Shown here: positions 17,395 to 25,270 of the stretch, piece after piece
Position numbering within the stretch: the first letter of the stretch is position 1
How the letters are laid out: every line of letters starts with the position of its first letter
Source of the DNA: JBHYGK01 sp051859045
GTDB taxonomy: Bacteria; Pseudomonadota; Gammaproteobacteria; Xanthomonadales; Xanthomonadaceae
Assembly (NCBI GenBank): GCA_051859045.1
Contig: JBHYGK010000013.1
Location: forward strand, 1 to 55,734
Length of the DNA: 55,734 nt
Reading direction: 5' to 3'
Made by a program: the position numbers and the translations under genes
The notes under the pieces: generated by a model
Database searches by the model: none
Told to the model about the DNA's origin: nothing
The model's input: only the letters and a program-made list of their open reading frames with translations

Positions 17395-19227
17395 TCAGGC
17401 GTCCGGGGCCCAGCGCAGGCGCAGCATCGCGGTCCGGCCCGGGGTCGCGTAGCCGGAGGCCAGGGTGTAGTCCTGGCCCAGCAGGTTCTCCAGGCGGCCC
17501 TCCAGGCGCCAGTCGCTGGCCCCCAGCGGCAGCCCCGCGCGCAGGTGCAGCAGGCCGTAGCCCGCCAGCGGGCCGTCGAAGTCCTGCCGCTCGGACGCGG
17601 CCTGGCCCTCGAGGCCCAGCGTGATCCCGCCGGCGAAGGCGTAGTCCACGGCCAGGCCGGCCTTGCGGTCGGCGCGGCGCAGCAGGCGCCGGCCGGTGCC
17701 TGCGTCGATCGGCTGCTGCCAGGTCAGCTGGGCCTCGACCTGCCACGCGCCGCCGGTCCAGCCGTAGGCGAGCTCAGCGCCGTCGACTTCGGCGCGGTTG
17801 ACGTTGACGGCCTGGAACAGCGGCCCGCTGAAGGCCACCAGGTCGCGCACCCGGGTGCGGTAGGCCGAGAGCTCCAGCGCGTGGCCGGCGGCCGGGGTCC
17901 AGCCCAGGCCCAGCTCGGTGCTGCGCGAGGCCTCGGGCCGCAGGGCCGGGTTGCCGGCGAACAGGCCGCCGAAGCCCGGCGAGTACAGCTCGTTGAAGGT
18001 CGGCGCGCGGAAGCCCTCGCCCCAGGACAGGCGGGCCTCCCAGCCCTCGGCGAAGGTCCAGCCCCAGGCGGCGGAGCCGGTGGTGGCGGTGCCGAACTGG
18101 TCGTTGTCGTCGTGGCGCACCGCGGCCTCGAAGGCGTGCGCGCCGGCGCGCCCGGACACCGCGACGAAGCCGGCGTGGTTGTCGCGCGCGCGGTCGAACA
18201 CGGTACCGCTGAAGCTCGACAGCGAGGTGCCGTCCTCGCGCTGCAGGTTGACGCCCAGCTGCAGGCGGGTGGCGCCGCCCAGCGGCAGGCCCGCGATCGC
18301 GTCGAGGCTGCGCCGGCGGCTCTCGAAGGCGCTGCCGAACGCGGCGGTGGCCAGGTCCTCGCGGGCCTCGCCCAGCGCCACGCTGTAGTCGGCCTCGCCC
18401 GCGCCGAGGGCGCCGGCCAGGGTCAGCGCGCCGGAGGCGTTGTCGGCCTCGGTCAGGCCCTGGTCGAAGTCGACCTTGGCGCGGGTGGAGAGCGTGCGCA
18501 GCGTCAGCGCGTGGCGCTCGCCCAGCGCGAGCCGGCCGCCGAGGCTGGCGTGGTGGCGGACGTAGCCGTCGAGGTCGGGGTCGAAGCTGAAGTTGCCCGG
18601 CGTGGTGGCGTTGTAGCCGTCGACGTCCTCCGAGCCCACCGCGATGCCCAGGCTCCCGGCGTCGCCGGCGACGCCGAGCTGGGCGCTGGCGCCCACGCGG
18701 CCGTCGCCGCCGGCGTGCACCGCCAGCGAGCGCGCGCCCGGGTCGCGGGTGATGAAGTGGATCACGCCGCCGATGGCGTCCGAGCCCCACAGCGCGGCGC
18801 GCGGGCCGCGCACGATCTCGATCCGCTCGATCGCCTCCAGCGGCAGGTGGGCGAGGTCGAACACGCCCTGGCCGGTGGCGTTGACGCGGATGCCGTCGAC
18901 CAGGAACAGGGTCTGGGCGGAATTGGCGCCGCGCAGGAACACCGAGGTCTGCGCGCCGGGGCCGCCGGTGCGCGCCACGTCGATGCCGGCCTGGCGGGCG
19001 AGCAGGTCGACCAGGTCCGGGGCCTGGCTGCGCTCGATGTCGGCGCGCGTGATCACGGTCACCGAGGCCAGGGCCTCGTCGGTGGTCTGCGCGTGGCGCT
19101 GGGCGGTGACGGTGACGGGCGCCTCGTCGCGGACGCCGTCGGCGGCGAAGGCCGGGGCCGCGAGCGCGGCCAGCAGGGCCGCCGCGAGGCGGCGGTGGGG
19201 GATGGAGATGGAGTCGTGGTTGGTCAT
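17395..19227 (-). CDS. btuB: TonB-dependent vitamin B12 receptor
   Basis: Outer-membrane beta-barrel that imports cobalamin with TonB energy. The 610-aa precursor has a signal peptide (LAAALLAALAAPAFA, cleavage near residue 29), a TonB-box-like APVTVTAQR, a plug domain (VTVITRADIERSQAPDLVDLLARQ, VFLRGANSAQTLFLVDG, IEIVRGPRAALWGSDAIGG) and a barrel to the C-terminus, ending in TAMLRLRW plus four residues. Size and plug motifs match BtuB, and the cobalamin riboswitch just upstream identifies the substrate independently. AGGAA about eight bases before the ATG is the ribosome-binding site. No other B12 transport genes are within the window. Confidence 0.93.
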   Translation of the reverse strand: MTNHDSISIPHRRLAAALLAALAAPAFAADGVRDEAPVTVTAQRHAQTTDEALASVTVITRADIERSQAPDLVDLLARQAGIDVARTGGPGAQTSVFLRGANSAQTLFLVDGIRVNATGQGVFDLAHLPLEAIERIEIVRGPRAALWGSDAIGGVIHFITRDPGARSLAVHAGGDGRVGASAQLGVAGDAGSLGIAVGSEDVDGYNATTPGNFSFDPDLDGYVRHHASLGGRLALGERHALTLRTLSTRAKVDFDQGLTEADNASGALTLAGALGAGEADYSVALGEAREDLATAAFGSAFESRRRSLDAIAGLPLGGATRLQLGVNLQREDGTSLSSFSGTVFDRARDNHAGFVAVSGRAGAHAFEAAVRHDDNDQFGTATTGSAAWGWTFAEGWEARLSWGEGFRAPTFNELYSPGFGGLFAGNPALRPEASRSTELGLGWTPAAGHALELSAYRTRVRDLVAFSGPLFQAVNVNRAEVDGAELAYGWTGGAWQVEAQLTWQQPIDAGTGRRLLRRADRKAGLAVDYAFAGGITLGLEGQAASERQDFDGPLAGYGLLHLRAGLPLGASDWRLEGRLENLLGQDYTLASGYATPGRTAMLRLRWAPDA

Positions 19228-19377
19228 GGCATGGTTCCTGCGCTCACCCGCGGATCGATGGCGCGCGGGGCAGGAAGCAGGCGAAGGCGCGCAGGCGCGG
19301 CCGGGCGTGCCGGGCGCAGGGCTCCGTCGCCGTCGCCCACCGCGACGCGCCGCTGCGCCGCCCTCGCGGGGCGACGC

Positions 19378-19535
19378 GCCACAGGCCGGTCTCCGGACTC
19401 GCAGGGTGGGGCGCGCGCCCCGTGCCCGCCGCCTTCCCGGACGCGAGTCCAGTGGCCTTGGCGGGCTACGCCTGCTTACCGTTGCGGGGGCAGTGCCGGA
19501 GTTCCACCGGCTTCCCGAACACCTGAAGCGGCGCG
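19378..19535 (-). promoter_or_regulatory. Cobalamin riboswitch
   Basis: The minus strand reads the conserved cobalamin aptamer landmarks in order: GGGAAGCCGGTGGAA with CTCCGGCACTGCCCC, then CCGCAACGGTAAGC, GCCACTGG, CCGGGAAGGCGG, and the B12 box GAGTCCGGAGACCGGCC (about 19384-19400). It lies about 150 bases before btuB and should shut off expression when adenosylcobalamin is plentiful. The 150 bases between aptamer and start hold GC-rich inverted segments that may form the expression platform, but I cannot separate a terminator from a ribosome-site sequestrator. Confidence 0.95.
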
Positions 19536-19593
19536 AAGTGTAGGTGAAGACGCCGCGCCGCGCGAGGGGCGGCGCGGGGCCGGGCGCGCCGCC

Positions 19594-19779
19594 TCAGTCG
19601 TCGCGGTCGGCGTCGAGGCCGAGCAGGCCGCCGTCGTGGTCGGCGTGCAGGCGCAGCGTGATCGGCCGGCAGCAGACCCAGCAGTCCTCGATGTACTCGG
19701 CGTCGCCGCCGGAGGCGTCGACGACGGCCTCGAAGCGTTCGCCGCAGTGCGGGCAGGTGATCTGGACGGAATCGAGCAT
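19594..19779 (-). CDS. CPXCG-motif cysteine-rich protein
   Basis: A 61-aa protein of the small Cys-rich CPXCG family. Two cysteine pairs are visible, CPHC (9-12, within CPHCGERFE) and CWVCC (33-37), the expected layout of a zinc ribbon, and the rest is acidic. The EYIEDCWVCCRPI segment is the most conserved part of the family. Function is unknown. It is transcribed away from the neighbouring membrane protein, and its stop codon is about 60 bases from the riboswitch of btuB, so it is probably its own unit. Confidence 0.88.
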   Translation of the reverse strand: MLDSVQITCPHCGERFEAVVDASGGDAEYIEDCWVCCRPITLRLHADHDGGLLGLDADRDD

Positions 19780-19900
19780 GCAGCGAGCATGCGCCCGCGG
19801 GCGGGCAGGGCGCGTGAAGCGGGGCGTGACCGCTGGCAGGGGACGCGTCGAGCGGCCGGGGGGAGGATGCGTAGCCATCGACCGCCGCCAGGAGCCTCCC

Positions 19901-20557
19901 ATGCGCCGCCCCGACACGCTCGATCCGGTGCTGCTCCTCGAACGCAGGCAGCGGCGGCTCGCCTGGGGCCTGCTGGCCCTCGGGCTCGTGGTGGTGGCGC
20001 AGGGCCTCGGGCTGCTGCTGCTCGCGCGCGGCGAGCGCGCCGCCGCCGCCGGGGATGCGCTGACGCTGCAGTCGCTCTCGATCGTCGACCCCGGGGGCGT
20101 CGTGCGGGTGCGGATCGGCGGCGACCTGCCCGACGCCGTGATCGACGGCCGCCGCATCGACCGCGGCCAGCGGGTCGCCGGCGTGATGCTGTACGACGAC
20201 ACCGGGCAGGAGCGCGGCGGCTACGTGACCTTCGCGCCCTCGGGCAATGTCGCGCTCACGCTCGACACCCGCCGCCACCAGGCGGCGCTGTTCGCCGCGG
20301 ACCCCGAGGCCGGCGCGGCGCTGCAGCTGTGGCATGGCGAGGACCGGATCGAGCTGCGCGCCGACCCCGACGGCAGCCGGATCACCGCTGTGCGCGAGGG
20401 CGGGGTGGTGCTCCAGCAGCCCGAGGCGAGGCTGCGCGCCGAGGCCTGCGACGCCTATCGCGCGGCGCTGCGGGAGATGCCGCGCGCCGAGGTCGAGGCC
20501 GCCTGCGCCGCGCGCTTCGAGGCCGGGGCCTGCGCGCGCTGCCTGCCGGCGGAATGA
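19901..20557 (+). CDS. Single-pass membrane protein of unknown function
   Basis: A 218-aa protein I do not recognise. A basic N-terminus (LLERRQRRLAW) precedes one strong membrane helix (GLLALGLVVVAQGLGLLLLA, about 23-42), then a mostly beta, outward-facing domain with repeated short strands: SIVDPGGVVRVRIGG, GVMLYDDTGQERGGYVTF, NVALTLDTRRHQAALF. The last 45 residues are helical with three cysteines (EACDAYRAAL, EAACAARFEAGACARC). Similar strand patterns are found in proteins that follow a signal-anchor. The start has AGGAG six bases upstream. It ends nine bases from the convergent hemW stop. Confidence 0.75.
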   Translation: MRRPDTLDPVLLLERRQRRLAWGLLALGLVVVAQGLGLLLLARGERAAAAGDALTLQSLSIVDPGGVVRVRIGGDLPDAVIDGRRIDRGQRVAGVMLYDDTGQERGGYVTFAPSGNVALTLDTRRHQAALFAADPEAGAALQLWHGEDRIELRADPDGSRITAVREGGVVLQQPEARLRAEACDAYRAALREMPRAEVEAACAARFEAGACARCLPAE

Positions 20558-20566
20558 GCGCGGGGC

Positions 20567-21784
20567 TCAGCGGCCCGGATCGCCATCGGCCAGGAACAGC
20601 GCCATCACGTCGTTGGTGAAGCGCCGGCCCAGCGCGGTCGGCCGCCAGCGCCGGCCGCCGGCCGGCGCGTCCGAGGCCTCGAGCCAGCCCTCGGCCTCGG
20701 CGCGGGCGAGACCCGGGGCCAGCACCGCCGGCGCCAGCCCGGTGCGCGACGCGAAGTCTCGCTCGGCGAAGCCCTCGTGCAGGCGCAGCAGGTTGAGCAT
20801 GTATTCGAACGGCCGGTCGGCCGCCGCCACGGCGTGCTCGCCGCCGATCCGGGCCGGGGTGGCGGCCTTGGCCAGGTAGTCGGCGGGCTGCTTGGCCTTC
20901 CAGCGCCGGGTGATCGCGCCGGTGGCGCCGTCGCTGATCTTCTGGTGCGCGCCCGCGCCGATGCCCAGGTAGTCGCCGTAGCGCCAGTAGTTGAGGTTGT
21001 GCGCGCACTGCCGGCCGGGCCGCGCGTAGGCCGAGACCTCGTAATGCGCGTAGCCGGCCTCGGCCAGCATCGCCTGGCAGCGGTCCTGGATGTCCCAGGC
21101 CGCGTCCTCGTCGGGCAGGCCGGCGGGCGGGCGCAGCGCGAAGACCGTGTTGGGCTCCATCGTCAGCTGGTAGTGGCTGAGGTGGGCGGGCTGCAGCGCG
21201 AACGCGCGCTCGAGGTCGCGCTCGGCCATCGCCAGGTCCTGGCCGGGCAGGGCGTACATCAGGTCGAGGTTGAGGTTGTCGTAGCCGTCGTCCTGGGCCA
21301 GCTTGACCGCGCGCTCGGCCTCGCCGGCGTCGTGGATGCGGCCGAGGCGCTGCAGGCAGCCGTCGTCGAAGCTCTGGATGCCGAAGCTCAGCCGGTTCAC
21401 GCCCGCGGCCAGGTAGCCCTTGAAGCGGCCGTGCTCCGCGGTGCCCGGGTTGCACTCCATCGTGACCTCGAGCCCCGGGTGCAGGCGCAGCCGGGCGCCG
21501 ACGCCCTCGAGGATCCGCGCGATGGCCTCGGGCGGGAACAGGCTGGGCGTGCCGCCGCCGAAGAACACCGAATGCACCGCGCGGCCCCAGACCGCCGGCA
21601 GCTCCTGGTCGAGGTCGGCCAGCAGCGCGTCGACGTAGGCCTCGATCGGCAGCGCGCCGCGCTGGCCGTGCGAGTTGAAGTCGCAGTACGGGCACTTCTT
21701 CACGCACCACGGCACGTGGATGTACAGGCCCAGCGGCGGCGGGACCAGGCGCGGCGGCGCGGCGTCGGCAACGTCGGCGTGCAT
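20567..21784 (-). CDS. hemW: Radical SAM heme chaperone HemW
   Basis: HemW is a radical SAM family protein that binds heme and delivers it to respiratory enzymes; it was often annotated as oxygen-independent coproporphyrinogen oxidase. The 405-aa product has the 4Fe-4S motif CxxxCxxC as C27, C31, C34 (HVPWCVKKCPYCDFNSHG), the SAM-binding FFGGGTPSLF, and the C-terminal HemW domain (FEYMLNLLRLHEGF). The shorter N-terminus before the cysteines and GLYIHVPWC match HemW rather than HemN. It is the last gene of rph-rdgB-hemW, two bases after the rdgB stop. Confidence 0.92.
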   Translation of the reverse strand: MHADVADAAPPRLVPPPLGLYIHVPWCVKKCPYCDFNSHGQRGALPIEAYVDALLADLDQELPAVWGRAVHSVFFGGGTPSLFPPEAIARILEGVGARLRLHPGLEVTMECNPGTAEHGRFKGYLAAGVNRLSFGIQSFDDGCLQRLGRIHDAGEAERAVKLAQDDGYDNLNLDLMYALPGQDLAMAERDLERAFALQPAHLSHYQLTMEPNTVFALRPPAGLPDEDAAWDIQDRCQAMLAEAGYAHYEVSAYARPGRQCAHNLNYWRYGDYLGIGAGAHQKISDGATGAITRRWKAKQPADYLAKAATPARIGGEHAVAAADRPFEYMLNLLRLHEGFAERDFASRTGLAPAVLAPGLARAEAEGWLEASDAPAGGRRWRPTALGRRFTNDVMALFLADGDPGR

Positions 21785-21786
21785 GC

Positions 21787-22392
21787 TCAGGCGCCGAGGC
21801 CCGGGGTCTCGCGCAGCCGCTCGAGCAGCCGGGCGAAGGCGCGGCCGCGGTGGCTGATCCGGTTCTTCAGCGCCGGCTCGAGCTCGGCGGCGCCGAGGCC
21901 CTGCGCCGGGCAGAAGAACAGCGGGTCGTAGCCGAAGCCCTGGTCGCCGCGCGGGGCCTCCATCACCAGGCCGGGCCAGCGGCCTTCGACGACGATCGGC
22001 TCGGGGTCGTCGTGCGCGCGCAGCAGCGCGATCACGCAGACGAAGCGCGCGCCGCGGCGCTCGGCCGGCACGCCGTGGAGCTCGCGCAGCAGGCGGGCGT
22101 TGTTGGCCGCGGCGTCGCCGTGCACGCCCGCGTAGCGCGCGGAATACAGCCCCGGCGCGCCGCCCAGCGCGTCCACCACCAGGCCCGAGTCGTCGCCGAT
22201 CGCCGGCAGACCGGTGGCGCGCGCGGCGTGGCGGGCCTTGAGCAGCGCGTTCTCGATGAAGCTCAGGCCGGTTTCCTCGGCGTCCTCGACGCCCAGCTCG
22301 CCCTGGCCCACCGGCACGAGGCCGGTGCCCGCGAGCAGGTCGGCGAACTCCGCGAGCTTGCCGCGGTTGCCGCTGGCCAGCACCACCCGCAT
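21787..22392 (-). CDS. rdgB: XTP/dITP pyrophosphatase
   Basis: Hydrolyses non-canonical purine triphosphates (dITP, XTP) to monophosphates, cleaning the nucleotide pool; cytoplasmic dimer. The 201-aa product carries SGNRGKLAEF at the N-terminus, GDDSGLVVDALGGAPGLYSARYAG (magnesium and base binding, described here in two parts) near residue 68, GFGYDPLFF, and ALKNRISHRGRA near the C-terminus. Length is that of the family (about 197-205). It is the middle gene of a tight operon: eight bases after rph and two bases before hemW. Confidence 0.95.
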   Translation of the reverse strand: MRVVLASGNRGKLAEFADLLAGTGLVPVGQGELGVEDAEETGLSFIENALLKARHAARATGLPAIGDDSGLVVDALGGAPGLYSARYAGVHGDAAANNARLLRELHGVPAERRGARFVCVIALLRAHDDPEPIVVEGRWPGLVMEAPRGDQGFGYDPLFFCPAQGLGAAELEPALKNRISHRGRAFARLLERLRETPGLGA

Positions 22393-22400
22393 CGCGGGGC

Positions 22401-23132
22401 TCAGCCCGCGGCCAGCGCGGCGCGCTGGGCGGCGACCAGCTCGGCGATCCCCTTGCGGGCCAGGCCCAGCAGCGCGTCGAGCTCCTCCTGGCGGAAGGCG
22501 TGGCCCTCGGCGGTGCCCTGCAGCTCGATGAAGCCGCCGCCGTCGTTCATCACGACGTTCATGTCGGTGTCGCAGTCGCTGTCCTCGGGGTAGTCGAGGT
22601 CGAGCACCGGCACGCCGCGGAAGATGCCCACCGACACCGCGGCCACGGCGCCCAGCACCGGGTCGCGGGTGATCTCGCCGCGCGCCTGCAGCCAGCGGAT
22701 CGCGTCGACCAGGGCCACGTAGGCGCCGGTGATGGCCGCGGTGCGGGTGCCGCCGTCGGCCTGCAGCACGTCGCAGTCGAGGGTGATGGTGCGCTCGCCG
22801 AGGGCCTTGCGGTCGACGCAGGCGCGCAGCGCGCGGCCGATCAGGCGCTGGATCTCGAGCGTGCGCCCGCCCTGCTTGCCGCTGGCGGCCTCGCGGCCGC
22901 CGCGGGTGTGGGTGGCGCGCGGCAGCATGCCGTACTCGGCGGTGACCCAGCCCTCGCCCTTGCCGCGCAGGAAGCCCGGCGCCTTGTTCTCGACGCTGGC
23001 CGTGCACAGCACCTTGGTGTCGCCGAAGCTCACCAGCACCGAACCCTCGGCGTGCCGGGTGTAGCGGCGCTCGAGGCTGACGTGGCGCATCGCATCGGGG
23101 GCGCGGCCACTGGGGCGGGCGATCGGGGTCAT
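22401..23132 (-). CDS. rph: Ribonuclease PH
   Basis: Phosphate-dependent 3' exoribonuclease that trims tRNA 3' ends; hexameric, cytoplasmic. The 243-aa product shows the family segments RPSGRAPDAMR at the N-terminus, EGSVLVSFGDTKVLCTASVE, GWVTAEYGMLPRATHTR with the phosphate-binding arginines, EIQRLIGRALRA, and DCDVLQADGGTRTAAITGA. It looks intact, unlike the truncated rph of E. coli K-12. First gene of rph-rdgB-hemW. Start ATG 82 bases from the divergent yicC start, so the two share a promoter region. Confidence 0.95.
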   Translation of the reverse strand: MTPIARPSGRAPDAMRHVSLERRYTRHAEGSVLVSFGDTKVLCTASVENKAPGFLRGKGEGWVTAEYGMLPRATHTRGGREAASGKQGGRTLEIQRLIGRALRACVDRKALGERTITLDCDVLQADGGTRTAAITGAYVALVDAIRWLQARGEITRDPVLGAVAAVSVGIFRGVPVLDLDYPEDSDCDTDMNVVMNDGGGFIELQGTAEGHAFRQEELDALLGLARKGIAELVAAQRAALAAG

Positions 23133-23214
23133 GGTGCGGTGTTCCTGTGGAATGGCCGCGGAGTTTACCATCGCCCCCCTGCCGGCCTCGCCGGCCGCCG
23201 CCCCTGGAGCCCGC

Positions 23215-24078
23215 ATGATCCGCAGCATGACCGCCTTCGCCTCCGGCGAGCGCGCCACCCCCTGGGGCCGGCTCGGCTGCGAGCTGCGCGCGGTCAACCA
23301 CCGCTTCCTCGAGCTGGGCGTGCGCCTGCCCGACGAGCTGCGGGCGCTCGAGCCCGCGCTGCGCGAGCGCGCGGGCCAGCGGGTCACCCGCGGCAAGGTC
23401 GAGCTGGGCCTGCGCTTCCGCCCCGACGCCGGCGCCGCCGCCGAGGTCCGGCTCAACCAGGCCGTGGTCGACCGCCTGGCCGAGACGCTCTCGGGCCTGG
23501 CCGGCCGCTTCCCCGGCGCCACCACCGACCTCGCCGAGCTGCTGCGCTTCCCCGGCGTGCTCGAGGACGCCGGCATCGACCAGGCCGGCCTGCAGGCCGA
23601 GGCCATGGGCCTGTTCGAGGAGGTCCTGGGCGAGTTCGTGGCCAGCCGCGAGCGCGAGGGCGGCAAGCTGCGCGAGCTGATGGCCGAGCGCCTGGACGGC
23701 ATCGCGATGATCGTCGCCGAGGTCCGCACCTGGCTGCCGGAGATCCGCGCGGGCCTGCAGGCCAAGCTGATGCAGCGCGTGGCCGACCTGCCGCAGCCGC
23801 TCGAGCACGGGCGGCTGGAGCAGGAGATGGTGATCTGGCTGCAGAAGATCGACGTGGACGAGGAGCTCGACCGCCTCGCCACCCACGTCGGCGAGGCCCG
23901 CCGGGTGCTCGCGCTGAAGGAGGCCGTCGGCCGGCGGATGGATTTCCTCATGCAGGAGTTCCTGCGCGAGGCGAACACGCTCGGCTCCAAGTCCGTCGAC
24001 GCGCGCACCACGCGCGCCGCGGTCGAGCTCAAGGTGCTGATCGAGCAGCTCCGCGAGCAGGTCCAGAACATCGAATGA
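23215..24078 (+). CDS. yicC: YicC family endoribonuclease
   Basis: A 287-aa protein, exactly the E. coli YicC length. Family hallmarks: MIRSMTAFASGE at the start, ELRAVNHRFLELGVRLP, a long helical middle, and the C-terminal GRRMDFLMQEFLREANTLGSKS followed by AVELKVLIEQLREQVQNIE. YicC acts as an RNase that targets small RNAs such as RyhB in E. coli; whether that target is shared here is unknown. A GGAG six bases before the ATG fixes the start. Its stop overlaps the gmk start as ATGA. Confidence 0.94.
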   Translation: MIRSMTAFASGERATPWGRLGCELRAVNHRFLELGVRLPDELRALEPALRERAGQRVTRGKVELGLRFRPDAGAAAEVRLNQAVVDRLAETLSGLAGRFPGATTDLAELLRFPGVLEDAGIDQAGLQAEAMGLFEEVLGEFVASREREGGKLRELMAERLDGIAMIVAEVRTWLPEIRAGLQAKLMQRVADLPQPLEHGRLEQEMVIWLQKIDVDEELDRLATHVGEARRVLALKEAVGRRMDFLMQEFLREANTLGSKSVDARTTRAAVELKVLIEQLREQVQNIE

Positions 24079-24707
24079 GCCAGCCCATGCGCGGAACCCT
24101 GTTCATCGTCGCGGCGCCCTCGGGCGCCGGCAAGTCCTCGCTGGTCAACGCGGTGCTGGCCAAGGAGCCGGGCATCAGCCTCTCCATCAGCTTCACCTCG
24201 CGCGCCCCGCGCCCGGGCGAGCGCCACGCCCAGCACTACCACTTCGTCAGCAAGGCCGAGTTCGAGCGGATGATCGCCGCCGGCGACTTCTTCGAGCACG
24301 CGCTGGTGCACCAGGACTACAAGGGCACCGCCCGGCAGTCGGTGGAGCCGCAGCTGGCCGCGGGCAAGGACGTGCTGCTGGAGATCGACTGGCAGGGCGC
24401 CCGCCAGGTGCGCCGCCAGGTGCCCGACTGCGTCAGCGTCTTCATCCTGCCGCCCTCCAAGGACACCCTGGAGCAGCGCATGCGCAACCGCGGCCAGGAC
24501 TCCGACGCGGTCATCGCCCAGCGCCTCGCGGCCGCCCGCGAGGAGATGAGCCACCACGACGAGTTCGACTACGTCATCGTCAACGAGCATTTCGACGCCG
24601 CCGCGGCCGAGCTGCGAGCGATCTTCGTGGCCCACCGGCTGCGCCTGGCCGCCCAGGCCGAGCGCCACGCGGCCCTGATCGCCGGCCTGCTGGCCCCGGA
24701 CGCCTGA
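24075..24707 (+). CDS. gmk: Guanylate kinase
   Basis: Phosphorylates GMP to GDP, supplying GTP and also the precursors of (p)ppGpp made by SpoT nearby. The 210-aa product has the P-loop APSGAGKSSL (about 14-23), the GMP-binding SFTSRAPRPGE and DFFEHALVHQDYKGT, EIDWQGARQVR, and the lid region with MRNRGQDS. Start chosen for the four-base overlap with the yicC stop (ATGA); an ATG 12 bases downstream (MRGTLF) is also possible. The yicC-gmk pair and rpoZ-spoT follow the same order in many gammaproteobacteria. Confidence 0.96.
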   Translation: MSQPMRGTLFIVAAPSGAGKSSLVNAVLAKEPGISLSISFTSRAPRPGERHAQHYHFVSKAEFERMIAAGDFFEHALVHQDYKGTARQSVEPQLAAGKDVLLEIDWQGARQVRRQVPDCVSVFILPPSKDTLEQRMRNRGQDSDAVIAQRLAAAREEMSHHDEFDYVIVNEHFDAAAAELRAIFVAHRLRLAAQAERHAALIAGLLAPDA

Positions 24708-24744
24708 GGTCGGGGGCATCCGGCGCCCGCCCGGGCCCCCGGAT

Positions 24745-24773
24745 TTGCCCCCCGGCCCCCCGGCGGGTAGAAT
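24745..24773 (+). promoter_or_regulatory. Sigma70-type promoter of rpoZ
   Basis: TTGCCC (24745-24750), 17-bp spacer, TAGAAT (24768-24773). Expected start near 24780, giving an rpoZ leader of about 54 bases. Lies in the 126-base gap after gmk, so rpoZ need not depend on read-through. Confidence 0.7.
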
Positions 24774-24833
24774 CCGCGGTCCTTTACCACCCCCTCATCC
24801 GCAGCCGGCCCGCCGGTTGCCCGGAGTGAACGC

Positions 24834-25133
24834 ATGGCCCGCATCACCGTTGAAGACTGCCTGGCGGTCGTGGACAACCGCTTCGAGCTGGTCCTGATGG
24901 CCTCCAAGCGCGCGCGCCAGCTCGCCAAGGGCGCCGATTCGGCGATCAGCCACGACGGCGAGGACAAGCCCACCGTGCTGGCCCTGCGCGAGATCGCGTC
25001 GCGCAAGATCGACCAGGCCACCATCGACGAGGTCGAGAAGGCCGAGCGCGAGCGCGCCGAGCGCGAGGCCCTGGAGTGGGCCGCCGCCGAGGTCGTCGAT
25101 GACGACCTGTCGAAGGGCGGCGACGACCTCTGA
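24834..25133 (+). CDS. rpoZ: RNA polymerase omega subunit
   Basis: Smallest subunit of RNA polymerase; clamps the beta-prime C-terminus and forms part of a ppGpp-binding site in the enzyme of E. coli. The 99-aa product starts MARITVEDCL, has NRFELVLMASKRARQLAKG, and GEDKPTVLALREIA as in the family, followed by an acidic variable tail. Own promoter upstream and a strong hairpin directly downstream, so it appears to be a single-gene transcript rather than part of rpoZ-spoT. Confidence 0.97.
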   Translation: MARITVEDCLAVVDNRFELVLMASKRARQLAKGADSAISHDGEDKPTVLALREIASRKIDQATIDEVEKAERERAEREALEWAAAEVVDDDLSKGGDDL

Positions 25134-25184
25134 CCCGGGGTCGTTGATCCCCCGGCCCGGCACGCCCGGGCCGCGCCGCACCCG

Positions 25185-25215
25185 CGACCGTCCAGGGGCC
25201 TCCCCTGGGCGGTCG
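25185..25215 (+). terminator. Terminator after rpoZ
   Basis: A 14-bp stem with one T-G wobble (CGACCGTCCAGGGG / CCCCTGGGCGGTCG), three-base loop, followed by TTCGCGTT. It sits between rpoZ and spoT, 51 bases after the rpoZ stop, and would separate their transcription. Confidence 0.65.
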
Positions 25216-25234
25216 TTCGCGTTACGGCCCCGGT

Positions 25235-25263
25235 TTGCCCGCCCCCGCGCCCGCGCGTAGTCT
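25235..25263 (+). promoter_or_regulatory. Promoter immediately upstream of spoT
   Basis: TTGCCC (25235-25240), exactly 17 bases, TAGTCT (25258-25263). The -35 hexamer is identical to that of the rpoZ promoter. The expected start, about seven bases past the -10, falls at 25270-25271, the spoT ATG itself, so the transcript may have no leader. Confidence 0.6.
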
Positions 25264-25270
25264 CGACCCC

